The notes: generated by a model from the sequence alone, not told the origin. A stretch of DNA of 64,000 bases from Forficula auricularia (GCA_024734495.1 JALMQS010000330.1:62001-126000), one strand, 5' to 3'; shown: positions 20,811-32,220, numbered from the stretch's first letter. Made by a program: numbers and translations.

Positions 20811-22558
20811 ATTCATTTTCCCCTGATATTAAAAATCTTATTTAAATGTTAATAGAATGATTATTATGATATGGAAGGTCGAATTTATTTCGTGTAAAAA
20901 TATCTTTTACCAGTGAGTGTGAAGTATCACTGTAAAGATCTTTTAAGGGGGTTCCTGACTGTTTATCATTTTTATAAGAAAATTCTCAAGTTTTTACCAT
21001 CTAATCATTGATGTATTAAATATTCATTCCCGAAATTTGAAGTTGATCGTCTGTCTCATTACCGAGAAATAAATTATTGATAATTGTCCTTTTATGGAAG
21101 TAAATGGACCGGACTTTTAAAAGGGCTATAACTACTATTCAAATTATACCATTTTCCAACAAATTCATATAGATCAATAAGTCAACTTTTATGAATTGAA
21201 TGACACATTTTTCAATCAATTTGACAGTCTAGTTAATTAGCTATTCATAAATTTAAAAATAAAAAGTTATTTGCTGTCAACAGAATATAACAAAAGCACT
21301 AGTGTAGAATTCCAACTTTATTTCTTGAAATCGTTTTTGTGTTAAATAAATGTTTTTTTAATGAGAAAAAATTTATCTCAATATTCTTTTTATTAATATT
21401 ATCAAAACAACGATTTTTATTTGAAATTAACCTCATTATTAACAATTTTTTTTTTTTTTAGTAAAAAATTTAGTAGGCAGAAGTTGTCACTCTGCAGAAA
21501 TACAAAAGATTTTTTTCGAAGATCAACCAGATAGATAAGCTGTCCCGAACCTCCTTAAGTAAAATTAGAATAGATATCATTTTAAAATGACGGTTTGAGA
21601 GAGCATATTTTTAGGTAATTTTTTACCGATAACTTATAATTATGAAAAAATTACGAGAATTCCTTCATTCTCTCCATATCAACGACAAATAAGATCGGAT
21701 TTGATATGTCAACAAATTAGGAAGTTAGAAGCTACAGAACCTTCACTATGCGAGTCCGACTCCCACTTGGCCGGGCTATTAGGTATGTTTATAAAGTGAA
21801 ATTTCTAGGAAAAGTAGTCTGTACTCATTTCAAAATGCAAAATAATATATAATCAATACAAAATAAGCCGTTTTTCTACAAAATTAGAGCCTAGTAAAAT
21901 AAGTAATTTAATATCTATTATTTTACCCATTTTTCGAATTTAAACTATCCAAAATAACGAGGATATTTTATTTTACTCAATCCCAATCCATTTACTCTGC
22001 CGTAGGTAGCATTGAAATTATATTCAAAATTTATATTAAATATTAAAATATAAATTCTAAAATACAATTAAAATCTTATCTACAAATTTTCTAACACATC
22101 CAAAAAATGATAGATGGGTGATATGAGCAATTGAACATATCCCTACTATTTGGACGACATTTTTTGGCCAATCAGCACTATATTTATGAGACTCAAATTC
22201 GTCATGGTCCGCACCATAAAGAAACGAACGATTCTCTTTCCGCCTTGAATACAAATCAGATACGTGCCATTAAATAAATAAAAGATACTGCCAAATCTTT
22301 TAATTCTTTCCGAACTTTTGAACCTCTAGCAGTCGACAGTTCCACCACCCGCACGACTCGTCTAAAAGCATTTGTTATTTTTGAAGAATAAGACGTGTAT
22401 TTTTTTAAAAACAATTGTTAATAGGAAGGGCCAAAAATTTGATCTTACAGTTTTCGGTAACAGTTTGGAAGGGTACGATGGATTAATATTATTAATATTA
22501 TTTTTTTAACCTTTGGATTTTGTGCATTTTATAGCCAGTTCCTATTACTACATAATAA
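20811..22558. other. AT-rich interval with one odd reverse ORF
   Basis: At 21735-21790 the reverse strand reads GCCCGGCCAAGTGGGAGTCG, reminiscent of a dispersed sequence known from many insect genomes. A 65-codon reverse ORF (22057-22254) has a less AT-biased composition than neighbours (for instance SADWPKNVVQIVGICS), but it has no domain I recognise and no convincing splice sites. Nothing else stands out. Confidence 0.3.
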
Positions 22559-22990
22559 TGTGGGATTTTATTCTCCGCTCCTTTCAATGTAAAATGCTTT
22601 TGAAAATAAAGATTCATTTTCGCCTTGAGAAAGACGTTTTCCCGTCAGAATCTTTCGATAAACTGGCGGGCGAGCAGCAGGGACACGCCCCTTTTATAAA
22701 GAAGCCAGCGCGCGAAAAATTATACATACGTCACCTAAAACGCGGGAATAATTAACCAATCAGCTTAATTGCTAATTAGAGCAAGGGTTATAAAAGAAGC
22801 CAGCTCGTCGAAGCGATTTCAGTTGTCATGTGTGAGTTGTCACTTGTAGAAACTCATTGAATGAGGCAGCTCTCCGGGGTGACTGATAACCTTGGAACGA
22901 TTTGGAACGAAACGGCGTGTGTCGAAGAAGTAATTTGTATACACATTCTGTAACGAAGAAGCAATAAATGCGGGCCTTGTGCCATTATTT
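22559..22990 (+). mobile_element. LTR of a retrotransposon, forward copy
   Basis: The copy starts TGTGGGATTTTATTC and contains a TATA box (GGTTATAAAAGAAGCC, about 22787), the leader TTCAGTTGTCATGTG and an AATAAA signal (about 22964). It is inverted relative to 1-382. The 3' limit is not certain; homology to the first copy is confirmed to about 22950, beyond which the first copy leaves the window. No integrase or RT is next to it, so it is a solo LTR or an element remnant. Confidence 0.65.
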
Positions 22991-25008
22991 CATTAAAAGC
23001 ATGTTTCCAATTGCCTCTGGCAAGTTCGTATTTTTAAAAAGCATATTTTAACTAATAGCATTTTTCTGGCTTTAATGCCGCCAATAGAGATTATAATATC
23101 ATCCATCATCTTAATCATTTCCTATAATAATTATAATATAATATAATAATAATCTTTGTCAGCGTAAGAATTCGAAAATACCTAAAATATGGACCACCCT
23201 AATTAGATAGATATCTTCTTTTCATATTTATAAAATCACAGTCACTGGAGTACAATATCCTCATAAATTCATAAAAAAATGCATATAAATGTATGAATTT
23301 ATACTAGTATAAATAGAAATAACAAAAAATGGACTTGGACTACTTTTAAAATAAACGGTCCATATATTGATGTTAAAACTTCTTCAAATTCTGCAAAAAT
23401 TTTAAAGTCTCATTTGACCCTAAGTTAGGATAAATTAAAGTAAAAAATGCTTACATTAAATTAATAATAAAAAAAAATAATAATAATAGTTTTTATCTCT
23501 GCAAAAAAAATTTTCTGACGGACCAGCGCGCGTTGGGAAACGCTGGTCTAAAATCTGGAGGGTTGTGTTAAATCAGGGGCTGATAATATCAACTTTATAT
23601 GAGCGCTCCACGCCTTCTTCATAATCCAAAGGCTATAAACCCGATGAGAGGCCTAGTAAAGCTTAATCTTAATAATAATGATAATAATTTGTATCATTAA
23701 ATCGCTTACAGGTCGCAATATATTAGAATCCATGTTTTTAAACTATCAATTACAAATGTTCTCTTTTATCCTTCTCTTTAACTAATTAATTTATAATGAC
23801 TTTGTACGATATTTGTTTTAATTTTCTTTTGCTTAAAACTAACAAAAGAAAATTGTTGTTCGGAGATATACAATAGGTCAAAAGAGAGATTATGGATGAG
23901 AGTAGAGTGATATTTTAATAATCAGAGATTAGATATTTATAGCAAGCCTCTCTCTTGATGGATACGACCTTAGTTACTTCGCAAGGAAAAAATCTTTGAT
24001 AATAATCCTTCCAAGGCAAATCAGAAATTATATATATTTTTTTTATATTTAATATTCACTCTAAATGACAATATATCAAGAATGACTACTTTCTTTTATT
24101 AAAATCATATGGCTGTTAGATTATTTATATAAATTGTTTAAAAAATTTAAGAAGCCTATATAGCCCAGACAAATTACGTAAAAAATGGTATAAACAGGAA
24201 ATAATTCCCGGTAATGATTTTATTGATGAAATACCTTTATTGGTACTTCAATATTACTACCATAAGTTTTCCTCTCAAATCTGTGTTGTGGAAATTTTTC
24301 TACGCGCCTCAAAATGAGAAAATTTTGGAGTTTTTTCAGTTTTTCTTGAATAACTCTAAAACGGCTTATCAAATCAAAAAGATATTTATTAGATAAATTA
24401 AAGCTTAGGCGTAAAATGATAACAATTTCATCTATTTAGGTTCAGTAGAACCCGTACTAGCGCCTGTCAAATATTTATAATGATTTTTAGAGAACGAATA
24501 ATAATAAAAATCGTTATTAGTTTAAATTTAAAAACTTTTTCCTAAGCAATTGAGTGTCTCGAAATACTGAAAAAGCTCAACATTATATTTGATAGCATGA
24601 TTTTCAAAATTAAAAAGCGTCTATCACCAAAACAATGAAATCAAATTAAAAAGATTATCAAAGGACGTACTAAAGATCTTGATTATATGTGAAGAAAGCT
24701 ATCGTTCTCTCTGGAATAGGATCCAAGTGCTAAATTTGCTATCAGGATTAATTGTTCAACCTTCAAGTCAAAACTCCTTCACATGAATAAAAAATTTTTA
24801 AATTAACAAAATTTATTAATTCAATTGTGACGTCCAGCTCAAATCTTTAACTAACTACGTCATTGGAACCAATAATGACCATTAGGGTTCTACACCTAAG
24901 GCTGAGGTCCAAAATGTTTGTGCTCTGTAAAACTTTTCAACCCGACCACCGTGGGACACCGCAGTCTCCTCTTTTTGATTATCCAAATGGTTAATTTTCC
25001 AATCTTTA
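22991..25008. other. AT-rich interval, hAT-like end at 23.5 kb
   Basis: CGCGCGTTGGGAAACGCTG ending at about 23550 looks like a hAT right terminus (inverted CAGCGTTTCCCAACG), but no left partner is visible. The remainder, including a 60-codon ORF at 24214, has no recognised content. Confidence 0.3.
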
Positions 25009-25178
25009 CAGTGGGTGGCCAAATTATTATACACAAATGATTTTTATTAAGTAAATTTTTTTCTTAAACTTTTCAAAAAATCTAGTAGTAATCTAGTATA
25101 ATAACCCTTTTGGACTGGCCTAGCATCTCGCCAGACCTCAACCCGATCGAAAATGTATGGATGGCCTTAAAAAAATAA
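25009..25178 (+). pseudogene. Tc1/mariner transposase remnant
   Basis: A TIR-like ACAGTGGGTGGCCAAATTAT (25009 onward) is followed closely by the C-terminal end of a transposase (codons 25110-25178). That end reads LDWPSISPDLNPIENVW and then a short tail to a stop. This is the classic Tc1 SPDLNPIEN(L/V)W block holding the last catalytic acidic residue. The rest of the DDE domain and the DNA-binding domain are deleted. Confidence 0.75.
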
Positions 25179-25185
25179 ATTTGCA

Positions 25186-25300
25186 AATAATAATAATAAT
25201 AATAATAAATCTTTATTCCTCGACCTGCTTAGAGGCACAAGTCCTCGGTGGCTAGGTCCTCCAAACATCAATACAATCTAGCTACAATACATTAATAAAC
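25186..25300 (-). mobile_element. 3' tail of a LINE, reverse, with (ATT)n end
   Basis: On the minus strand the sequence runs through CTAGCCACCGAGGACTTGTG and GGTCGAGGAATAAAG and ends in an ATT repeat. This is a typical LINE 3' end with a simple-repeat tail, inserted a few bases after the Tc1 remnant. The coding part, if present, would lie to the right; no intact frame is seen. Confidence 0.5.
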
Positions 25301-26561
25301 ATCAATACAAATTAATTACAACAATTTAACAAATAATAAACAAGTAAAAAAAAAAAGAAAAAGAAAAAAATAGAAATGTATGCTCATTAACAAATAACAT
25401 GACCATAGATTTCCATCAAAAGACAAAAAGTAATTTAAAAAGATAAAATAATTACTAACAAAAGGGACTTGATAGAAAATATAATTAAAGTCTGGCACAA
25501 TACACCTGAACTTCAAGAAATAGCCAAAAAATCCATTTCCAGCATATGCCGAAGCGCCTACAAAATGTGATTTCTCGAAAGGGAGGATTCACCAAATAAT
25601 GAAATTGTATTTCTATTATTGAATTTGTATTGTCCTAAGCTAATAATCCTATAAAGATAACAATTGAAACGATATTATGAGTTTAATAGTAATCTAAACC
25701 CTTAAAAACATATGAAAGATATAATTTTTCAAAAGTTTTAAAATCCGCCATAAATTGCTAATACGTCGGGTTAGGCAACCAAATATGACTATGTGAGCGA
25801 CTGGCTTAAGGGAATTCGACTTGGAGCTCTCACACCTGAACTGACTCCATTTGACCCAGTGCACAGCATAATCGAATATCAATCAATCAATCAAGATCGC
25901 TAGTTAACGGGGAATAAAAACACATAAAATAGATTTGTTTACTTTCCCCCACGTTAAGTCGCCAAGCAGTTGTCAATAAGTTTTAAAGCGTAATTTAGAT
26001 GTAAATATTTATTCTATATTTTATTATATAGATATATTGTGAAGAGATGTCATGACTATCGTGACTTTCCCCAATAAATTATAAATGAGGACCAGCCAGA
26101 GGCAAAAAATTGTCGACTACAGTCGAACCTCGGTTAATAAATGCCATAGTTAATGATGAAATCGGTTTGCAACTTTTATTTTTCAAAAAATTGTCTCTGA
26201 TAAGGGGCGAAATTAAAGTTAAACTTCTTTTTTAGTTAAATTGTATTAAAGAGAAGTAGACGCTATTTATAAAACTTTTACTATACTTGATTAATAAAAA
26301 ATTCTTTATTTCGTGTCTGAACTTGTTTCAATGTCTCCAATGGATATGGACTTGTCTCGACATGTATCCGGGATTATTATAAAATCGCCCAAGCTTGTAT
26401 TCGCACCCTCTTCTTTCTATCCCAGAATGAGACTTTCTATCCCAATTGCATTTAAGAGAATTTATTATTTTTTTAATTTTTATCTTTAATTGTTTTTAAA
26501 ATATGTCCAATGAAATAAGGAATTTTTTTTCGAAATTTCAGTAGATTCTTTTCGTTTGCTT

Positions 26562-27268
26562 TTAAGGTAGTTGTTTCACGACAATACTAGCGAAAAAGTT
26601 AATGCTAGAGTATATAGAACAGACAATTAGGATTCATAATTCATAAGCCCAAAAGCTTTTGCTGTTTATGTACCACTACTAGTCAATCCCGTGTTCGTTT
26701 GACAAATCTGGCAACATTCTCCGAGCTTGTATATATTTAACCACAGAAATTTCAGATAAAGTACATTAAAAGGGAGATTTATAAAACAAAAAGTTCATAA
26801 TAAGCGATTGAAAGCTGTTGCAACAATGGCTGAAGCGAAAAAACGTCAAAAAATTACTAAAGTTAAGCCACTTTTTAGCTTAAATGAATGCGTCATTGCC
26901 AGCTTGTTTTTAGTGTAAGTTTTTCATTTTAAATTTTTCATTATTAAATCAGAAACTGTGTTGTAACTATAAATCAAAATTTTCTTAAAAATGTAATAGT
27001 TATTGTTTAATGTTGGTTTAGTTTTTTATAACAATGGTAAGAAGAGTTTCTTAATTATAATTAAAAATGTATGTAAACTTTCCGATATCCCGTATAGTGC
27101 AATGTATAAGAATCTGAAAAACTCTATATTTGGAATTTAATATCTCCGGAACTATATTATTCATAGATTTCGTTTTGCCACCAATCGATGCAGAAGTCTT
27201 TAAATATTAATCTATCTAAATTTCAAAAAAATCCTAAGAAAACCCATATGGTGAAACAACTACCTTAA
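26562..27268 (+). mobile_element. TTAA-bounded inverted-repeat element
   Basis: The 707 bp element is bounded by TTAAGGTAGTTGTTTCAC on the left and its exact mirror GTGAAACAACTACCTTAA on the right. TTAA at both outer edges is the duplication expected for piggyBac-like insertion, although the internal TIR GGTAGTTGTTTCAC is not a standard piggyBac end. A diverged right end recurs at 5835-5882. Inside, an ATG in good context opens the short frame described in the next entry. Confidence 0.6.
26826..26918 (+). CDS. Short lysine-rich ORF or first exon inside the TTAA element
   Basis: ATG at 26826 (context CAACAATGG) opens 30 codons starting MAEAKKRQKITKVKPLFSL. The stop codon overlaps a splice donor consensus (GT at 26915, GTAAGT). 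If spliced, it would be the first exon of a longer protein. A basic N-terminus followed by a donor would suit a degraded transposase gene, but the rest of the element shows no further exon. I do not recognise it. Confidence 0.3.
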   Translation: MAEAKKRQKITKVKPLFSLNECVIASLFLV

Positions 27269-27299
27269 AGAAAGAAAAATTTATCGAATACATTTTTTT

Positions 27300-28190
27300 C
27301 ATTAAATAATTATATACAATGAATTTATTTTTATTAGGTAGATTTTTTTAATCAAATAAATAAGAATTAACAGATATTTATTGTATTATTTTTAATAAAA
27401 TTAATAATTTATTTTTTTCTAATAAAATTTTCTGTAAGTTTGCAAACTTGCTGGGCTTGTTTAATAATAAAATTTTCAAATCAAAAATGATTTAAGTAAT
27501 TTTTTATTTTTTGTAAAAAAATCGATTTTTTTTCCATTTTTTAGGTAGGTACCTTAAAACCAAAAAAAATTGAAAATCTCTCTCTCTATCTGCGTGTGTC
27601 ATCAAATAAAATACAAATATTTTGGCACTAGAACGAACTAAACGATTCTGCGTTCTTGACTAGTGATAAGAATGAGGAATCCGGACCGACAAAAAAATAT
27701 GACTTTACGTTTGTGAATTACTGTGGATTATGGGAATCTAGACAGATCTACATTAGATATTATGATGGGACCTGAATGAACTTTCTACGACCTTTCGTTT
27801 TTCCGCAATCGTGGGTTTAGAAATCCGAATTAACATACATGAACGAATGAACATTTATCAGTTTCAGACATTTCTCAAACCAAAACACAAACACTAAAGA
27901 AAACAAAATATTAATTACTACTAAAAAAAAATATAATAACTACTACACATATTTATTTACATTTCATATTTTCAGTAATGAAGCTGTTGGAGCTTTTATT
28001 TTTGTGACTTAACTAAAAATACAAATCTTATTTATTTATTGGCTAGCTAGACAAAAAACAAAGTGAGAAGCTAAAAATTTATTTTTATCTCTTACTTTTA
28101 CGATTACACATACTTTTTACTTAGAGAAGGGCGCCATGGAAAAATTTTAAATGAAAAAAGCGCCCTGACTCGAAAAAGTTTGGGAACCCC
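27300..28190. repeat. Dispersed repeat F, copy 3, with hAT-like right end
   Basis: The copy is parallel to 62130-62960 (TTGGCACTAGAACGAACT, TTCTGCGTTCTTGACTAGTG, GGCGCCATGGAAAAATTTTA). It ends in GTTTGGGAACCCCTG, a typical inverted hAT terminus (CAGGGGTTCCCAAAC). No left terminus or 8 bp duplication was found, so it is probably truncated. Confidence 0.5.
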
Positions 28191-28737
28191 TGATCTAATA
28201 AAATGAAATCGTTGAGAAAATGAAATAATTGTCCACTAATACAACAATATTATATAGATTTATAGAGTTCTCATAATATGAAAACGGAAAGTTATTGCAT
28301 TTAATTTAATTAGCAAATAAAATGATATTGAACTGATTTCATCTTCTATTCTTCTTAATGGCAGAGATAAAATTATTTTCTTAACTGGGGCAAACTTTAT
28401 ATATCTAATATTGTTTATATATACACATCCATTTGTACATGGAAGTTCTAAGTATATTATGTATTACTTTATCGACCTTGGAAACAAACGAAGGTCACAT
28501 TGTAGGAGGATGAGGGGCTGGTAGATCCCAACTTTCAGCTCTAGTTTAAATGTTTAAAAAATATATAGACGTAGAACTATATACATATATATTTTTATAC
28601 AAGAGATAGAATTCTACTCCGGCCAAGTATTTTCATTAGTGACATCAGATAAATTAAAATAGCTATCACCAATTCGGCATCGCTTCTAAATTGTTGTAGA
28701 AAAGAATGAATTATCACTAAACTATAACTATAACTTC

Positions 28738-28950
28738 CTTTTTAACCGACCAAAAAAGGAGAAGGTTCTCAATTCGACTGATTTTTTTTTGTGTCTCTCA
28801 TATCTTCGCCAATTGTTAGCCGATTTTGATCATTTTTTTTGCATTGGGTTTAATCTAGTTTCCGATTGGTCCCGTTTTTTCCATCACTAAAAAAGAGAAA
28901 AATAAAAATAATTTTTATAAAAAAAAAACAAAAAAAACCGACTTCAAAAA
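28738..28950. repeat. Interspersed repeat resembling an insect-wide element
   Basis: The phrases TTAACCGACCAAAAAAGGAG, GAGGTTCTCAATTCGACTG-like and the end AACCGACTTCAAAAAA form a known-looking unit. From memory, closely similar sequence is scattered in several insect orders. I cannot verify this here, so the assignment is tentative. Confidence 0.4.
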
Positions 28951-29089
28951 ATTAAATGCAAAAAATAAAATAATAATAATAACTTAAAAATAAAATAAAA
29001 TACACTAAAAGCGTATGAAATAATTATCTTTAACTAAACGACGTTTTTTATTAAATGTTGTTTGTTTTTATATCTGTAAAATTTCCTTT

Positions 29090-29128
29090 TGTGAGTTAGC
29101 AGGTTTACACTCTAAGGCGACGATATGT
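29090..29128 (+). repeat. Solo terminal repeat (TTGTGAGTTAGCAGG)
   Basis: This matches the right terminus of the MITE at 30279-30539 (GTTTACACTCTAAGGCGACG). No left terminus is found nearby. Confidence 0.5.
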
Positions 29129-29519
29129 AAATTTTAATTTGGAAATTAAAACATTTTGTACAAAAAAATCTTAGTGATAAATATTCAAAAATGTTAAAAA
29201 ATATTCAGAAAAATTATCATCTGGAGAACTCTTCTATCCTTCGTTTAGCACACCTTAATTGAAAACGGCTTGATAAGAGTTATTACAAATAATTTTTTTC
29301 CAAAACTTTTTTAGTGAAAATAAGCATTTTAACCATCATTTTTGGATATCAACATTGCATTTTTTAATTATAGTTGTTTTATAGAATATTCATGCATACA
29401 AGTATTGGGTGTAATGACTTAATAGGTACTGGTATTAAGTTTCTATCTAACTGTGATATCTACATGACCACAACACCAGACCCCAACCAGCACTATCATG
29501 TGCTACCAAGTGCCAGGAG

Positions 29520-29590
29520 TGTGGACTAAAGGATTTCGCACACTGCTGTGATATGGTTTAATGAAATGCCTGAAAATATAAAAGATATTT
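29520..29590 (+). pseudogene. LINE ORF fragment
   Basis: A forward frame gives TAVIWFNEMPENIKDI, the kind of segment found near the C-terminus of CR1/Jockey-like LINE ORFs. It is cut off at 29590 by the tail of another LINE inserted in reverse. Confidence 0.35.
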
Positions 29591-29591
29591 T

Positions 29592-29820
29592 TTTTTATTA
29601 TTATAACAATTACAATCTAGCTGCCCAGCAGCTAATAAGTAATATCAGTCTTATATTTAAGATTTATACAATTTCAATCAATAATTTACATAATATTTGA
29701 TTAATTTTAAATCATTTGACACCTTCCACAAGTTCATGCGGTTTAATTCGCTTGAGCCTCCGTGTCATGTTGTCCAGATCGAGGAGTTGGGCAGCCTCTT
29801 CATTAATATGTGATTCATAA
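29592..29820 (-). mobile_element. LINE 3' end, reverse
   Basis: On the minus strand a coding piece (INEEAAQLLDLDNMTRRLKR, then KPHELVEGVK and a stop) is followed by a 3'UTR and an ATA-rich tail. Acidic and basic patches before the stop fit the end of a LINE ORF, but the clade is not recognised. It is truncated at its 5' end by the snapback element that follows. Confidence 0.45.
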
Positions 29821-29844
29821 AAGATATAAAAACTCTGAGTAATT

Positions 29845-30093
29845 AAATTGAAAGTTTTTGCCGAGAGTAGCAGAATTTTTTATATATTGAAGGAGACAAT
29901 AAAAGAGTGTGTCTTCTGCTGGAATTATAAATTTTATTTATTTATAACGAGACTATAGTTTCGAGGGCTTTGCCCTCTTCATCAGTCTATTACAATGTAT
30001 TCACAGGAATTAATTTATAGAAACTATAGTCTCGTTATAAATAAATAAAATTTATAATTCCAGCAGAAGACACACTCTTTTATTGTCTCCTTC
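29845..30093. mobile_element. Compact snapback element with hammerhead-like motif and target duplication
   Basis: The 249 bp inverted repeat is flanked by AACTCTGAGTAATT (29831-29844) and AACTCTGACGTAATT (30094-30108), a 14-15 bp duplication with one indel. The arms share AAGGAGACAATAAAAGAG, GTGTCTTCTGCTGGAATTAT and ACGAGACTATAGTTTC. The minus strand at 29951-29987 reads CTGATGAA, a GAGGGC/GCCCTC hairpin, then GAAACTATAGTC. The left end (GAAAGTTTTTGCCGAGAGTA) is complete and the right end is truncated. There is no ORF, so it must be non-autonomous. Confidence 0.7.
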
Positions 30094-30278
30094 AACTCTG
30101 ACGTAATTTTAATGGACATGTTAAGCCGTATTTATTTAGCCAAGAATGTAATTGCACATATGTATGATATTTGTTATGCCTATAGTAGATTCTTTGTGAT
30201 CTTTTAGGGTTGAAACATAAATAAAAAAATAAATTATATATAATTTTCTTGATTAAAAGATTTTTAGAACAAAAAAAG

Positions 30279-30539
30279 CATATCGTCGTCTTAGAGTGTA
30301 AACCTGCTAAATCGAATTTTTTTCATAAATGACATATTAATGCCATTCGAAAGAAAAAGAGATGATGCAGCATCGTCCAAGTAAAACTGCTACTTAAAAT
30401 TACGATCGTAAGTTGTAGAAAAAAAATGTGAATAATAGTTTTTCCCTAACAACAATATTAAAATTTGTTTATTTTTTCTCTGTCCTATAAAATTTCCTTG
30501 TTGTGAGTTAGCAGATTTACACACTAAGGCGACGATATG
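30279..30539. mobile_element. Short MITE (TIR CATATCGTCG)
   Basis: The 261 bp element has mirrored ends CATATCGTCGTCTTAGAGTG and CACTAAGGCGACGATATG. Inside, the repeat continues with GTAAACCTGCTAA/GTTAGCAGATTTAC. A solo end is at 29090-29128. The superfamily is not identified; the flanks (GCA and TAA) do not show a clear duplication. Confidence 0.55.
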
Positions 30540-30670
30540 TAAAAATTACTTAATTATAATTCATATACCTAAACATACCAAAATGAAAAAATGTTGTTTA
30601 TTTAATACACAATTTCACATTAAAGTATATTGAATCAAAAAGAAATACTATTCATAATATGCATTCTAAA

Positions 30671-31160
30671 TACACTCGACTCTCGATAATTCGAAATCCA
30701 AGCGACTACAAGAAAAATTCGAATTATCGAGACTTCGAATTATCAAGAAGTTTGAATTATCAAGAGGAAAGAAAAGAAATTCGAATTATTAAGAGTTTTT
30801 ATTATATTTTTGAAAATATGTATGAGCTTACATAAATTTTATATATAGCCTCAAGTAAAAAAGTAAAAATAATGAAAACGACAAAAAAGAACAAAAAATT
30901 ACATATGTATTAACATTGCAATAGATAATAACATACCTAATTAAAAAAATTAAGAATAGTTTTTTACTAGGAAAAATTCGAATTATAAAGAGGGGAAGTG
31001 GCCTAGTTCGAATTATAGAACGTTCTTTCATCGTCTTGTTACAAAAAAGATTTCGAGTTATCGACCGTATCAAAATACACAGCATTTTTTCGATTTACCG
31101 AAGTTAACAGCTGAAGAGTTCGAATTATCGTGGTTCGAATAATCGAGAGTCGACTGTATA
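30671..31160. mobile_element. pogo/Tigger-like MITE, copy 1
   Basis: The termini TACACTCGACTCTCGATAAT and ATCGAGAGTCGACTGTA are inverted repeats next to TA, as in pogo/Tigger elements (CAGTCGACTCTCG type). Internal short repeats of TTCGAATTATC are present. A reverse ORF of 85 codons inside has an AT-driven hydrophobic composition and is not a transposase. A diverged copy is at 47633-48060. Confidence 0.7.
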
Positions 31161-31582
31161 TTGTACCTTCTCTGTATCGCCTCATCAAGCGATAACTCAG
31201 TGAATGCATCTCATTAAGGAAATGCTTTGGGTGAATTCTATCAACATAGGAAACTGAATATGTCTTAAAACTATCTTTACCACTTGAATGAATGAATTAA
31301 TTACACTTTAACCGCAAAAATACAACTGAAGTCCAGGTTTTTTTTCATTTGAAAGGAAGGAGATGATATCCTGATAGAAGTAGAAGAATATTTTGCAGAT
31401 TATTGGAGTCAAAGAAATTTATGAAGCAGGCTTTTGCAATAATAGAGATCTTAGGATTTGGTAGGGATATAAGTAAAGTAAGGGGATTTAAATCTCTAGA
31501 ACTTCAAAGCTAAAGAGAAGTTGGTTTGGTTTGTTACGAATAAATGTTGAATATTTTGCCGAAATCAATCTTAAAATAAGTT

Positions 31583-32220
31583 AAATAATTTTCTAGTTAA
31601 GTAATATATTAAAGAATAATTAACACATTAACGAGAATTGTTTTTGATCGCGTTTTTTAAACAAGATATATATATTGCGAGACTACTGCTGGTTGAGGCT
31701 ATTGGAGTCTGCTGAAATCTTAAGTCTGGACCAAGAGAGAATGAAAAAGATGTGATCCATCTAGCTATGATCCAGCATCATTTCGCGATTAGCCCGTATG
31801 ACGCTTTTTATATCAAACACTGAAATGGATCACCAACTGGTTTTGTAATCTGAGATGTTATATATTCAATCCCCCAGTCTAGCGCGCTCGATCTGTTAAC
31901 ACGTGTGTTAGGTGTTTGCCATCAATTAATCATAAGTTTCCTATATTTGATTCGATCGCGAATCGAATGCAGGTGATTTTTGTCAGATATTAAGTGAAAA
32001 TAATATCCGAATTTATATATTTCTGACTTGAAATAATGAAGTTAAATAATTTTCTAATTAATATATTAAAGAATAATTAACATATTAACGAGAATTGTTT
32101 TTGATCGCGTTTTTCAAGTCAGAAATATAAAATTCGGATATTATTTTCACTTAATATCTGACAAAAATCACCTGCATTCGATTCGCGCTCGAAATCAAAT
32201 ATAGGAAAATTATGATTAAA
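31583..32220. repeat. Nested direct and inverted repeats
   Basis: The block AATAATTAACACATTAACGA and GAATTGTTTTTGATCGCG occurs at about 31615-31660 and again at 32065-32115. Around the second copy, 31920-32035 and 32113-32220 are reverse complements (TCCTATATTTGATTCG, GAATGCAGGTGATTTTTGTC). The arrangement suggests a snapback element whose arm inserted in or copied an older repeat. It has no coding potential. Confidence 0.5.

Noticed and set aside
23515..23560. hAT element ending at CGCTG
   Set aside because: Only one terminus is visible and no 8 bp duplication was found.
26097..26210. Second pogo-type element starting CAGTCGAACCTCGGTTAAT
   Set aside because: A lone terminus-like word without a mirrored end.
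29560..29600. A continuous LINE reading frame through 29590 into the ATT-rich stretch
   Set aside because: The coding similarity stops where the tail of a reverse LINE begins, so the continuation is chance.
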